Below, in pieces: positions 32,111-41,294 of a stretch of DNA of 64,000 nt; within the stretch, counting starts at the first letter, position 1, and each line of letters begins with the position of its first letter. Both the position numbers and the translations under genes were made by a program. The notes below the pieces were generated by a model. The model made no database searches. It worked only from the letters and a program-made list of their open reading frames with translations, and was not told the DNA's origin. Origin of the DNA: Pseudogemmobacter lacusdianii (GTDB lineage Bacteria > Pseudomonadota > Alphaproteobacteria > Rhodobacterales > Rhodobacteraceae); contig NZ_JAVDBT010000008.1 of NCBI RefSeq assembly GCF_030848395.1, forward strand, positions 123,199 to 187,198, read 5' to 3'.

Positions 32111-34801
32111 TTAACCGCCTTGCCCCTGCGCGCCCAGATCCAGCCGCAAGGGCAGGATCAACCGAAAAGCAGCGCCGCCTTGGCCCGGCAGATAGGCAAT
32201 CGTGCCGCCCAAATTCTCGGTAATTTCACGGCAAATCGCCAGCCCCAGCCCGGCCCCCTTGGCCCTGCCCTCCTCCGGCAGCCGGGTGAATTTCTCAAAA
32301 ATCGTTGATTGGGCGTCTTTTGGAATGCCGCGACCGTTGTCGATCACATCGATGATCACGCGCCCCCCCCGCATCCGCAAATTGATACGAATTTCTGGGA
32401 ATTCTGCCTCACAATACTTTCGCGCATTTGAAATAAGGTTGATGAAAACCTGCGTCAGACGATCGGCATCGGTGCGCAAGAAGATGTTCTCGCGCATCAG
32501 ATCGCGTCGAAACACCACCTCGCGCTCAGGCTTTACCTGCTCTGAGGCTTGAATCGCCCGATCAATCATATCGCGCAGGTTCGACAGCGTCAGGCTCAGC
32601 GTCACCTTGCCGTTTTCCAGCACCGACAGGTCCAAAAGATCGTCCAAAAGCCGGGTCAGGCGCTTGGTTTCTTCATGGATAATGCGCCCGTTGCGCGCCA
32701 CCATTTCGGGCGGCAAATCGCCCTCGGCCAGGATCTCGGAGAAGGCCCGGATCGAGGTCATCGGCGTGCGCAATTCATGGCTGATCTGGCTGAGAAACGC
32801 GTCCTTTTGCACCGAAAGCCGGGTGAGCTTCTCGTTAACCTCTCGCAATGCGCCGGCCGTGCGGGCCAGTTCAGCGCGCTGCGCCTCAAGCTGGGCGGAG
32901 TGCTCGGCCCGCTCGGCCGATTCCGAGGCCAGCGCCATCAGATCCCCAACCGAGACCGCCGCCCCACCGACAAGCTGGCTGATCATCGCATGCGCCGTTG
33001 CGGCCCCAACCGAGCCTGCAAGCCTTTGTTCTAACGTGGAAATAAACTCAGGCGTCGGGTCGGGCAACAGGCTTTGCGTCTTGCCCTGGCCGCGAGCTTC
33101 AGACTCAAACAGGACTTGCGCTTCTTCATCGCCCAAGATGCGCTGCGCCATGACCAATAGCTCTTCCGGCTCTGCCTCGCCCCGGCTCCAACGCCGTGGC
33201 GCACCGGACCCTTCGTCAAAGACGTTAACGAATGCCGCCCCTTGCAGCCGCTCGACCGGTGAGGGGAAGGTCAGCACCGAGATCACAAAGAACGCGGTGC
33301 CATTCAGCATCAAAGACCAGAAAATCGCATGGATCAGTGGGTCCATTCCGGCCACGCCAAACAACGCCTGCGGGCGCAGCCACGTCACCCCCCAGGGCCC
33401 TTCGGCCAAAAGGCTGGCTGACAGCACCGCATCGGGCCCGAAGGAGGGCAAAAAGAGCGCGTAAGCCCAAGTGACAAAGCCGATCAACAGCCCCGCCATC
33501 GCACCGGCTTTCGTCGCCCCGCGCCAGAAAATTCCCCCCACCATCGCGGGTAAGAACTGCGCCACCCCGGCAAAGGCGATCAGCCCAATCGAGGCCAAAG
33601 CCGCCGACCCACCCGACAGCTGGTAATAGCCATAGCCCATCGCCATCACCGCCGCGATGGAAAGCCGCCGCGCGTTCAGCACCACGCCGCGCAGATCGTC
33701 CGCGACCGCCGCTTGCGGGCGCAGCCGCAGCCAGCCGGGCACCAAAATATGGTTCGACACCATCGTCGACAGCGCGATTGCCTCGATGATCACCATCGAG
33801 GTGGCCGAGGAGAAACCGCCCAGAAAAGCCAACATGGCCAATGCGTTCTGCCCTTCATGCAAGGGCAAGGTCAGCACGAACATATCAGGATTTGCATGGT
33901 CCGGCAGCCGCTCCAGCCCGATCACCGCAATCGGCACGATGAAAAGGCTCATCGCCAAAACATAGGCCGGGAAGGCCCATGACGCGGTCGCCAGATGCCC
34001 CTCATCGGCATTCTCAACCACCATGACTTGGAACATCCGCGGCAGGCAAATCACCGCCGCAGCGGATAGGAAAATCAGCCCCGTCCAGCGCCCCGGCTGC
34101 ATCGTCCAAGCCGACAGCTCCGAGGCATCAATCCGGTCCAGCATCGCGCCCACGCCGCCAGCAAGGCCCCAGACCACGAAAATCCCCACCGCCAACAAAG
34201 CCACCAGCTTCACCACCGCCTCAACCGCAATCGCCGTGACGATGCCGTGGTGCTGCTCTTGTGCATCCAGGTTGCGGGTGCCGAAGATGATGGTGAAAAC
34301 CGCCAGCCCCCCTGCCACCCAGATCGCTGTCTGCCCCGCATCAAGGCTATCGGCCGCATTGGAGAACACGCCAAACGACAGCACAACCGATTGAAGTTGC
34401 AGCGCAATATAGGGCGTGGTCGCCACCACCGCCATCAAGGTCACCACCACGCCCAGCGCATTCGACTTGCCAAAACGCGAGGAGATCAGGTCCGCGATCG
34501 AGGTCACCCGATGCTTGCGCCCAATCCGCACCAGCTTGCGCAGCACCCACCACCAACCGATGAACACCAAGGTCGGGCCCAGATAGATCGTCAGGAACTC
34601 CATCCCCGAGCGCGCCGCATAGCCCACCGCGCCGTAAAACGTCCAAGCCGTGCAATAGATCGACAGCGAGAGCGTATAAACCAAGGGCGAGCGCAGCCAG
34701 CCAAACCGCCCAGCATAGGCCCGCCGCTCGACCCAAAAGGCCACGCAAAAGAGGAAAACGACATAGGCCAGACAGGCCAAGACAAGAAGGTTGAAGGGCA
34801 T
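32111..34801 (-). CDS. SLC5-type transporter / histidine kinase fusion (CbrA-like)
   Basis: An 896-residue membrane sensor. Residues 1-510 have about thirteen hydrophobic spans of a sodium:solute symporter domain (YCTAWTFYGAVGYAARSG, RKHRVTSIADLISSRFG). A linker is followed by a kinase core: FLSQISHELRTPMTSIRAF with phospho-His near residue 670, an N-box (FINLISNARKYC), DNGRGIPKD, and GAGLGLAI. CbrA-type proteins sense nutrient status. The downstream gene encodes a small membrane protein and the next a one-domain response regulator, its likely partner. Confidence 0.9.
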   Translation of the reverse strand: MPFNLLVLACLAYVVFLFCVAFWVERRAYAGRFGWLRSPLVYTLSLSIYCTAWTFYGAVGYAARSGMEFLTIYLGPTLVFIGWWWVLRKLVRIGRKHRVTSIADLISSRFGKSNALGVVVTLMAVVATTPYIALQLQSVVLSFGVFSNAADSLDAGQTAIWVAGGLAVFTIIFGTRNLDAQEQHHGIVTAIAVEAVVKLVALLAVGIFVVWGLAGGVGAMLDRIDASELSAWTMQPGRWTGLIFLSAAAVICLPRMFQVMVVENADEGHLATASWAFPAYVLAMSLFIVPIAVIGLERLPDHANPDMFVLTLPLHEGQNALAMLAFLGGFSSATSMVIIEAIALSTMVSNHILVPGWLRLRPQAAVADDLRGVVLNARRLSIAAVMAMGYGYYQLSGGSAALASIGLIAFAGVAQFLPAMVGGIFWRGATKAGAMAGLLIGFVTWAYALFLPSFGPDAVLSASLLAEGPWGVTWLRPQALFGVAGMDPLIHAIFWSLMLNGTAFFVISVLTFPSPVERLQGAAFVNVFDEGSGAPRRWSRGEAEPEELLVMAQRILGDEEAQVLFESEARGQGKTQSLLPDPTPEFISTLEQRLAGSVGAATAHAMISQLVGGAAVSVGDLMALASESAERAEHSAQLEAQRAELARTAGALREVNEKLTRLSVQKDAFLSQISHELRTPMTSIRAFSEILAEGDLPPEMVARNGRIIHEETKRLTRLLDDLLDLSVLENGKVTLSLTLSNLRDMIDRAIQASEQVKPEREVVFRRDLMRENIFLRTDADRLTQVFINLISNARKYCEAEFPEIRINLRMRGGRVIIDVIDNGRGIPKDAQSTIFEKFTRLPEEGRAKGAGLGLAICREITENLGGTIAYLPGQGGAAFRLILPLRLDLGAQGQGG

Positions 34802-34804
34802 CGG

Positions 34805-35080
34805 CTAGTCCTCCTCCTCCTCATCTTGGGTCGTGGCAAGGCCGGGGGCAAAAGCGGCAGAAACCGCCACCAAACCGGCCCAAACCCCAAAGAAATAGAC
34901 CACGTCTGAGGACAAAAGCCGCGCGCCAGCCTCGGCGCCGGGTTCAGCCGCCGGGGCCCAAAGCACCGGCAAGATGAAGAGAAAGCCCCCGAAAACCGGC
35001 AAAAGCCGCGCCGCATCGCGCAAGCGCCGCCGCCGATAGGGCAGCCGCGCCAAAAAGAGCGGCCGGCGTGGGCGTCTCAT
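34805..35080 (-). CDS. Small membrane protein between kinase and response regulator
   Basis: A 91-residue protein with an Arg-rich N-terminus, two hydrophobic spans (about 28-42 and 60-80) and an acidic end (DEEEED). Its start overlaps the stop of the response regulator gene (ATGA) and its stop is four bases before the kinase gene, so the three are one operon. Function unknown. Confidence 0.75.
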   Translation of the reverse strand: MRRPRRPLFLARLPYRRRRLRDAARLLPVFGGFLFILPVLWAPAAEPGAEAGARLLSSDVVYFFGVWAGLVAVSAAFAPGLATTQDEEEED

Positions 35081-35487
35081 GCCACGGCTGCGCCGCCCGA
35101 GGGGCCAAGCCCGGTCTTGCGCCCTGCCGCCAACTCGCGCACCACCGCCAGAATATCGGCATTGGCAAAGGGCTTGGCAAGGAACCGATCCGCCCCGGCA
35201 CGCTCGGCCGCCTCACGGTCGCGCGGCTGGCTCTTGGCGGTCAGCATCACCACCGGCAGATGCGCGGTCAGCAGGTTCGAGCGCATCTCGGCAAGGATTT
35301 CCAAGCCCGAAGCGCCGGGCAACATCGTGTCCAAGATCACCACGGCGGGCATCAGCTCAGCCGCGCGCCGCGCCGCACCGCGCCCTTCGGCCAGATGCAC
35401 CACCTGCCAGCCGTCGCGCGTCAGGATGAAGCGGATCGCCTCGGCGATATTCTCTTCATCTTCAATGAGCAGCACCTCTCGGCCCAT
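35077..35487 (-). CDS. Single-domain response regulator
   Basis: A 136-residue CheY-like receiver: acidic pocket EDEE near residue 10, phospho-acceptor D53 in VVILDTMLPG, VVMLTA switch residues and K105 in LAKPF. There is no output domain, so it may act by protein contact or phosphotransfer. It is the first gene of the operon with the SLC5-kinase. Confidence 0.88.
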   Translation of the reverse strand: MGREVLLIEDEENIAEAIRFILTRDGWQVVHLAEGRGAARRAAELMPAVVILDTMLPGASGLEILAEMRSNLLTAHLPVVMLTAKSQPRDREAAERAGADRFLAKPFANADILAVVRELAAGRKTGLGPSGGAAVA

Positions 35488-35585
35488 CGCTCCCTCCGCC
35501 TCCCCTTCGGCCTTGCAGCCCCCCTGCGCGTCAGTATCGGCTGAAAATTAAGCTTTTGTCAAAAGCAGCCTTGCATGGGCGGGCC

Positions 35586-36881
35586 TTAAATCCCCTCGCG
35601 GGTGATCGAAGGCTCGCGCCGCGCCGGACAATCGGCGCGCGGGCAGATCCGGCAGGTGGAGCCAACGCCCAGCGCCGGACCGGCCTCAGTGCCAGTGACC
35701 GGCAGGATCAGCATCGCCGCCTCCCGCAGCTCTGGCCCGCCAAAGCCGCCCGCAAGCGCGGGTTGGCAATAGGCCAACACCTTGAACCGTGCGCCCGAGG
35801 GGCCGGGCGTCTCGACCTGCGCCTGCACCGGCTGCATGGGCCGACCAAGGGCGGCATAAAGCGGCCAAAGCGGGCAAGCGGCGCCAAAACGCGGCAAGGC
35901 AAAGCCGGCAATAGGCTTGCGAAAGGTCAAAGTCCCCGAGGCATCGCAAGAGACAAACCCCGCCGCCGCCCCCGGCAGCAGCGCCATGCGCCGCATCACC
36001 GTTAAAGGATCGCTGCCAAAGCGTGCCGCCAAAAGCGCAGGATCCGGCCCCAGCTCTTTCAACGCCGCACGGAAGGGGTCTAAGGGCAAAAGCCGCGCCT
36101 CAGCCGCGCTGCGTTCAAGATGCGCCTCCGCCAAAGCCCGCGCCGCGGTCGAGGCCAAAGCCTCCATCCCGGGTGCCAAAGCCGCCAGATCGCCGTCTTC
36201 AAGGGCTTGCAGGTGCCAGCCCTGCCCGGCCAGCCACGCCTCCACCTCCTCCAAGGGGGCAGACAGGCCCTGCTCCCCTGCCGCCCCGCCGCCATCAGTG
36301 CCCTCAAGATAGGCCACCAAAGCCTCGGCCCCGCCGGCAAGCCGCTCGGCGTCGAGATGCAAATTGCGGTGAAAGCGATGGCGCAGATCGGCGGCCAAAT
36401 CGCCGGTCTCGGCCAAGATCTCCGCCGTGGCCCGCACCGAGGTGAGGGCCGAGAGAAGTTCATGCAACGCCGCCGAAAGATGCGGGTCATGCGTCATGCG
36501 GTCGTTCAACGCTTCGACCGCGCGCTCAAGCTGGCCCGCGCGCGCCTGCAATCCGGCGGTGACGGCGGCCCAACCGGGAAAGCGGCCGGCGAATTCTTCC
36601 AGCCGGTCGACCTCAGCCGCAGCATTGGGAAAGCCCGCGGCGGCGGCACGCAGATCCTCAGCCAAGGGCTGGCCCGCGCCTTCCGAGAGGGCAGAGAGCT
36701 CGCTGCCCAAAACCTGCGCCAATCGCGCCAAAATCTCTGGTGTCACCTTGCGGCGATTATGCTCAATCAAATTGAGGTACGAGGCCGAAATCTCAGCCTC
36801 TTGCGCCAAATCCCCCTGCCGCAGCCCCAAAGCCATGCGCCGCTCGCGCAGCCTTGTGCCGATCAAAGAGGAGATGCCCAT
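35586..36881 (-). CDS. ScfR/PccR-type short-chain fatty acid regulator
   Basis: A 431-residue regulator. Residues 1-60 form a XRE helix-turn-helix (GTRLRERRMALGLRQGDLAQ, ASYLNLIEHNRRKV). The middle and C-terminus match the ImmA/IrrE-like plus DUF2083 layout, ending with a Cys-rich CRICPRADCPARREP. In Rhodobacter the homologue PccR senses propionyl-CoA status. The start ATG at 36881 is immediately downstream of a 16-bp palindrome, suggesting autoregulation. The longer open frame upstream crosses that operator and a repeat and is unlikely. Confidence 0.85.
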   Translation of the reverse strand: MGISSLIGTRLRERRMALGLRQGDLAQEAEISASYLNLIEHNRRKVTPEILARLAQVLGSELSALSEGAGQPLAEDLRAAAAGFPNAAAEVDRLEEFAGRFPGWAAVTAGLQARAGQLERAVEALNDRMTHDPHLSAALHELLSALTSVRATAEILAETGDLAADLRHRFHRNLHLDAERLAGGAEALVAYLEGTDGGGAAGEQGLSAPLEEVEAWLAGQGWHLQALEDGDLAALAPGMEALASTAARALAEAHLERSAAEARLLPLDPFRAALKELGPDPALLAARFGSDPLTVMRRMALLPGAAAGFVSCDASGTLTFRKPIAGFALPRFGAACPLWPLYAALGRPMQPVQAQVETPGPSGARFKVLAYCQPALAGGFGGPELREAAMLILPVTGTEAGPALGVGSTCRICPRADCPARREPSITREGI

Positions 36882-36889
36882 CTTGGCCT

Positions 36890-36905
36890 CTTGTAAATTT
36901 ACAAG
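36890..36905. promoter_or_regulatory. Palindromic operator of the ScfR-type regulator
   Basis: Perfect palindrome CTTGTAAATTTACAAG, 8 bases before the start codon. A further TTGTAAA half-site lies next to it, giving TTGTAAA-N4-TTGTAAA. This resembles the spaced TTTGCAAA sites reported for PccR. Confidence 0.65.
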
Positions 36906-36945
36906 GAGTTTACAAGGGATCCACCGCCCCGCAAGCAAAAGGAGG

Positions 36946-37037
36946 CTGGGGGCATTCTGCCCCCAGACCCCCTGAGGATATTTAAGGACAGAAAATGAGA
37001 TTGCGCAGGTATTTTCTGTCTTCAAATATCCCCGCCG
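36946..37037. repeat. Dispersed chromosomal repeat, copy 3 (two facing units)
   Basis: One unit like copy 2 (CTGGGGG hairpin, GAGGATATTT, GACAGAAAATGAG), followed after 11 bases by an inverted half (ATTTTCTGTC, AAATATCCCCG). Confidence 0.75.
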
Positions 37038-37153
37038 GAGGCATCCCTGAGCCGTTGAGCCTGCCAAGGCTCATAAGGCGAGGACCAAGCTTGCGGCCGC
37101 AAGGCCGCGCCGCATAGCCGGGCGCAGATCGCTCTGCGCCCGGCCGGTGAGAG

Positions 37154-38143
37154 TTACTCAGCCAGCGCTTTATCGGTGATCGCATGGGTCCAAGCCATGC
37201 CTTCCGGGGTTTTGGTGATCGCCGGATTGTCGGGCGAGACTGCCGCGAGCAGCGCTGCCACCGTCGCCTCATAATCCGCCGGATCCAAAGCGCCGTTGCC
37301 GGTTGCGGTCAGCTTGGCCACTTCGCCCATCATATATTGCTGATGCTCCAGCGATTGCGCGCCGGAATCGTCATTGTCGATCACGATCTGCGCCGCTTCA
37401 TCGGGATTGGCCTCGGCATATTTCCAGCCCTTCATCGAGGCGCGCACGAACTTCACCATGGTCTCTTGGAAGGCCGGATCTTCCAGCCGCTCTTCCATGA
37501 CGTAAAGCCCGTCCTCCAACACCGTCACCCCTTCCTCGCGGTAGGTGAAAGTCACCAGCTGATCCGGCGTGATCCCGGCATCCAGCACCTGACCATATTC
37601 GTTATAGGTCATCACCGAGATGCAAGCCGCCTGCTTTTGCAACAATGCATCGACGTTGAACGCCTGTTTCAGCACCGTCACCCCACCGGCCGAGCCATCG
37701 GTGGCCAGACCCAGCTTCGCCATCCAAGCGTAGAACGGATATTCATTGCCAAAGAACCACACGCCCAGCGTCTTATCGGCGAAATCAGCCGTCGTCTCGA
37801 CGCCCATCTCCTTGAGGCAAGTCAGCTGCAACCCCTGCCCCTTATAGGGCTGCGCGATATTGACCAGCGGCACGCCACGTTCGCGTGCAGCCAAACCTGG
37901 CGACATCCAAGTGGTGATCACATCAGCCTGACCCGAGGCAATCACCTGCTCGGGCGCGATATCGGGGCCACCGGGCTTGATCGTGACATTGAGGCCCTCT
38001 TCATCGTAAAAGCCTTTGTCTTTCGCCACATAATAGCCGGCAAACTGCGCCTGCGTCACCCATTTCAGCTGCAAGGTCACATCCTCGGCCGAAGCCGAGC
38101 TGGCCATTGCCGCCATCAATCCGGCCGTCAAAATCCGCTTCAT
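37154..38143 (-). CDS. NMT1/THI5-type ABC substrate-binding protein
   Basis: A 329-residue periplasmic protein with signal peptide MKRILTAGLMAAMASSASA. The mature part has the NMT1-family signature (LQLKWVTQAQFAGYYVAKDK, IKPGGPDIAPEQVIASG). GGAGAAG precedes the ATG at 38143; a longer frame has no such site. Members bind pyrimidine-like ligands. Its operon contains pyrimidine-degradation genes, so uptake of uracil/thymine or a breakdown product is likely. Confidence 0.87.
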   Translation of the reverse strand: MKRILTAGLMAAMASSASAEDVTLQLKWVTQAQFAGYYVAKDKGFYDEEGLNVTIKPGGPDIAPEQVIASGQADVITTWMSPGLAARERGVPLVNIAQPYKGQGLQLTCLKEMGVETTADFADKTLGVWFFGNEYPFYAWMAKLGLATDGSAGGVTVLKQAFNVDALLQKQAACISVMTYNEYGQVLDAGITPDQLVTFTYREEGVTVLEDGLYVMEERLEDPAFQETMVKFVRASMKGWKYAEANPDEAAQIVIDNDDSGAQSLEHQQYMMGEVAKLTATGNGALDPADYEATVAALLAAVSPDNPAITKTPEGMAWTHAITDKALAE

Positions 38144-38240
38144 TCTTGCTTCTCCATGTTGCCGCCCGGCTCGCTTCACCCTTGCAAAGGGCCCTCCGGG
38201 TCTGGGTTTTCATCCTCAAATAGTCACGTCTTTCAAAAGC

Positions 38241-39095
38241 TTAGCCCCTTTGCGACGGGTGCCAAAACGTCACCCCCCGCTCCACAATCGCAATCACTCC
38301 GTAAAGCGCCGAGCCCGCCAGCGCCGCCACCGCAATCTCGGCCCAAACCAGCTCAATGTTCAGCACCCCCACCGCGGTGGAAATCCGAAAGCCCATCCCC
38401 ACCACCGGCGAGCCGAAATATTCCGCCACAATCGCGCCGATCAGCGCGAGCGAGGCGGAAATCTTCAACCCGTTGAAAATAAACGGCATCGCCGCTGGCA
38501 GCCGCAGCTTCCACAGGGCTTGGGTATAGCTAGCCCCCCAAGTCGCCATCAGATCGCGCTGCATCCTCTCGGAGGCCTGCAAACCCGCCACCACATTGAT
38601 CAGCATGGGGAAAAACACCATCGCCACCACGACAGCGGCTTTTGACTGCCAGCCAAAGCCGAACCACATCACCAAAATCGGGGCGAGGCCGACAATCGGC
38701 AAAGCCGCGACGAAATTGCCAATCGGCAGAAGGCCTGCGCGCAGAAACGGCACCCGGTCACACAAGATCGCGGTCACAAAAGCCGCCGAGCAGCCGATCA
38801 CAAAGCCCGAAAGCGCGCCCTTCACCGCCGTTTGCACGAAATCGGCCCAAAGCACATCGGTGGAAGAGGCAAATTTCGCTGCAATCGCCGAAGGTGCGGG
38901 CAGGATCACCGGCGGCACCCCAAGGGCCCGCACCAAAGCCTCCCAGAGCACCAAAAGCGTCAGACCAAACAAGAGCGGCATGAAAATCCGCCCCGTCCTC
39001 GTCCGGCCAAAAGCGCTGCCCGCCACGGCGATGTTCAGCCCCCAAGCCGCGCCCCAAAAGCCAAAACCCATGAGCAAAATCAAAGCATTACTCAT
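38241..39095 (-). CDS. ABC transporter permease (pyrimidine-type operon), second
   Basis: A 284-residue inner-membrane protein with about six spans and the permease EAA-like loop ATWGASYTQALWKLRLPAAM near residues 185-205. Its start overlaps the stop of the upstream permease gene by four bases (ATGA). It works with the other permease, the ATPase and the binding protein. Confidence 0.87.
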   Translation of the reverse strand: MSNALILLMGFGFWGAAWGLNIAVAGSAFGRTRTGRIFMPLLFGLTLLVLWEALVRALGVPPVILPAPSAIAAKFASSTDVLWADFVQTAVKGALSGFVIGCSAAFVTAILCDRVPFLRAGLLPIGNFVAALPIVGLAPILVMWFGFGWQSKAAVVVAMVFFPMLINVVAGLQASERMQRDLMATWGASYTQALWKLRLPAAMPFIFNGLKISASLALIGAIVAEYFGSPVVGMGFRISTAVGVLNIELVWAEIAVAALAGSALYGVIAIVERGVTFWHPSQRG

Positions 39096-39958
39096 GCCCG
39101 CACCCCCATCTTCACCGCCGCCAAACGCTCAACCAGACCCACGGCCAAGATCAGCGCCCCCGCCAAAATGGCCGATGCGAACAAGGCCGCCCAAGTGATC
39201 AACGGCTCGCCATATTGGCTGCCGAGCAGCATCCTTGCGCCCAGCCCTTCCACCGCGCCAGTCGGCAATTCGCCGACGATGGTGCCGACCAAAGCCGCCG
39301 CCACCGCCACCTTCAGCGAGGCAAAGAAATAAGGCATCGAGGCCGGAAGCCGCAGCTTACGGAACGTCTCCCCCTCACTCGCGCCCCATGTTTTCAGAAG
39401 GTCCAGCTGCATCTGATCCGGCGCGCGCAAGCCTTTGACCATGCTCACCAAAACTGGAAAGAAGCTAAGGTATGAGGCGATAATGGCCTTCGGCACCTCA
39501 CGCCCTTGGATGCCAAGTTGATTGGCCACCACAAGGATCATCGGCGCGATCGCCACGATCGGAATGGTCTGGCTGATGATCGCCCAAGGCATCACCGATT
39601 TGTCGACCACGCGGAAGCGCACGATCGCCATCGCCAGCCCCACGCCCAGCAATATGCCCAAGGCAAAGCCCGCCATCGTACCACGGAAGGTGATAAAGCC
39701 ATGATAAATCAGGCTGCGTTTTGAGGTGATGGCCTGCGCCGTCACCCCTTCCCAAAGCTTGGCCGCCACCTGATGCGGCGGCGGTAAAAGCGGGCGATCC
39801 TGCGCCATGGCCGCCGGGATCAGCTCGGCCAAAGTCACCTCGACCCCGGAGCGCTGCGCCTGATCATAGACCCAAGTCGCATTCATCCAGATCGCAGCCA
39901 GATACCAAAGCGCCAAAAGCGCCGCCAGCACCGCAAAGATCGGCCCGACCCGCCTCAT
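39092..39958 (-). CDS. ABC transporter permease (pyrimidine-type operon), first
   Basis: A 288-residue inner-membrane protein with six spans and the loop KTWGASEGETFRKLRLPASM. The ATG at 39958 overlaps the stop of the preceding small transporter gene, so the true start is there and not at 40024. Paired with the permease at 38241, it suggests a heterodimeric channel. Confidence 0.87.
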   Translation of the reverse strand: MRRVGPIFAVLAALLALWYLAAIWMNATWVYDQAQRSGVEVTLAELIPAAMAQDRPLLPPPHQVAAKLWEGVTAQAITSKRSLIYHGFITFRGTMAGFALGILLGVGLAMAIVRFRVVDKSVMPWAIISQTIPIVAIAPMILVVANQLGIQGREVPKAIIASYLSFFPVLVSMVKGLRAPDQMQLDLLKTWGASEGETFRKLRLPASMPYFFASLKVAVAAALVGTIVGELPTGAVEGLGARMLLGSQYGEPLITWAALFASAILAGALILAVGLVERLAAVKMGVRA

Positions 39959-40290
39959 GTCGCACGCCCCGAGGGCCAAAGGATCATCGCGACCGCCAAC
40001 ACGCCCAAGGCAATGCCGCCCCATTGCAAGCCCGTCGGACGTTCGGCGAAGATGAAGACCGCGACCAAAGTTGCCAAGATCAGCTGCACGACCGAGGTGA
40101 TCGAGATCGCCAGCGCCATACCTCCCTCTCGCATGATGCGTATCATCAAAAGGTTACCAAAAACATAAAGCGCCAGTGAGGCGAGCAGCATCCAAAGCGC
40201 GCCCTGCCCGACATAGCCGCGCATCGCCGAGGCGGCGGTCAGAAAGATCAGGCAAGCGCCGATCAGCGGAAAAAGCGTCGCGCTGCTCAT
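39955..40290 (-). CDS. Small multidrug-resistance/EamA-like membrane protein
   Basis: A 111-residue protein with four hydrophobic spans. GGAGG lies upstream of ATG 40290. The last span has the DMT-type RPTGLQWGGIALGVLAVAMI pattern. It is embedded in the ABC operon with overlapping ends, so it may help export or import a pathway compound. Its substrate is unknown. Confidence 0.75.
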   Translation of the reverse strand: MSSATLFPLIGACLIFLTAASAMRGYVGQGALWMLLASLALYVFGNLLMIRIMREGGMALAISITSVVQLILATLVAVFIFAERPTGLQWGGIALGVLAVAMILWPSGRAT

Positions 40291-40454
40291 GCCACGGCCT
40301 CCGCGCGTTGCATGCGTTCGGTTTGCCGCGCGCTCAGCGGCGCAGATTGCTGCGCGCGCATTGCCTGCGCAAAGCCAGACGCCCCCCATACGTTAGCCAT
40401 ACCTAAGCCATACATGCGGTTTTTGCTGCAGCTGCAGCCTTTGTGCTCAGTCAT
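40287..40454 (-). CDS. Small coupled protein with a Cys pair, 55 residues
   Basis: The frame starts inside the end of the ATPase gene (ATGACTGA) and its stop overlaps the next ATG by four bases. The product begins MTEHKGCSCSKNRMYGLG, with C7 and C9 as a CxC pair, and ends in a charged helix. The exact overlaps with both neighbours make it a likely real operon member. It may bind metal; the function is unknown. Confidence 0.6.
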   Translation of the reverse strand: MTEHKGCSCSKNRMYGLGMANVWGASGFAQAMRAQQSAPLSARQTERMQRAEAVA

Positions 40455-41238
40455 CGGCATGCCCCGCCCGCAAGCCTTCGCGCACCCGATGCGAGATCTC
40501 AATGAACTCGCGGCTGTCGCGAATTTCCAGCGGCCGCTCCTTCGGAAGCGGGCTGTCGATGATATCGGTGATCCGCCCGGGGCGCGGGCTCATCACCACG
40601 ATTTTGGTCGATAGATAGACCGCCTCGGGGATGGAATGTGTCACAAAACCAATGGTTTTTCCGGTGCGAGCCCAGAGTTTGAGCAGCTCTTCATTCAGCC
40701 GATCGCGGACAATTTCATCCAAAGCGCCAAAGGGTTCATCCATCAAAAGGATGTCGGCATCAAAGGCCAAAGCCCGCGCGATCGAGGCCCTTTGCTGCAT
40801 GCCGCCCGAGAGTTGCCAAGGGAATTTGCCACCAAAGCCTTTGAGTTCGACAAGCTCCAGAACCCGCTCCACCCGCTCCGCCTGTTCGGTTTTAGAAAAC
40901 TCCATGATTTCAAGGGGAAGCCGGATGTTTCCCGCAATCGTGCGCCAAGGATAAAGCCCCGCGGCTTGGAAAACATAGCCGTAAGCCCGCTTTTTGCGCG
41001 CCTCATCCGGCGTCATGCCATTGACCGTCAGCTGACCTGAAGTGGGGCGCTCCAATGCTGCGATGCAGCGCAGGAATGTCGTCTTGCCGCAACCACTCGG
41101 CCCGATGAAGGAGACGAGTTCTCCCTTTGAAATCGATAAGTTAACGTCTTTCAACGCCTGCACCGGCCCATCCGCCGTCTCAAACACAAGGTTCAAGTTT
41201 TTGGCCTCAACCACCACCTGACTGCTTTGATTTGTCAC
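40447..41238 (-). CDS. ABC transporter ATPase (pyrimidine-type operon)
   Basis: A 263-residue ATPase: Walker A GPSGCGKTT, signature LSGGMQQRASIARAL, Walker B DILLMDEPFGALDE, and switch His in FVTHSIPEAV. It belongs to the nitrate/sulfonate/taurine-like subfamily used with NMT1 binding proteins. I prefer the GTG at 41238; a TTG ten codons upstream (41268) is also open. Confidence 0.9.
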   Translation of the reverse strand: MTNQSSQVVVEAKNLNLVFETADGPVQALKDVNLSISKGELVSFIGPSGCGKTTFLRCIAALERPTSGQLTVNGMTPDEARKKRAYGYVFQAAGLYPWRTIAGNIRLPLEIMEFSKTEQAERVERVLELVELKGFGGKFPWQLSGGMQQRASIARALAFDADILLMDEPFGALDEIVRDRLNEELLKLWARTGKTIGFVTHSIPEAVYLSTKIVVMSPRPGRITDIIDSPLPKERPLEIRDSREFIEISHRVREGLRAGHADD

Positions 41239-41294
41239 GCGCGCATTCCCATCAACACCACGCCCCAATCCATTGTTTTATAATAATTTTGCCA

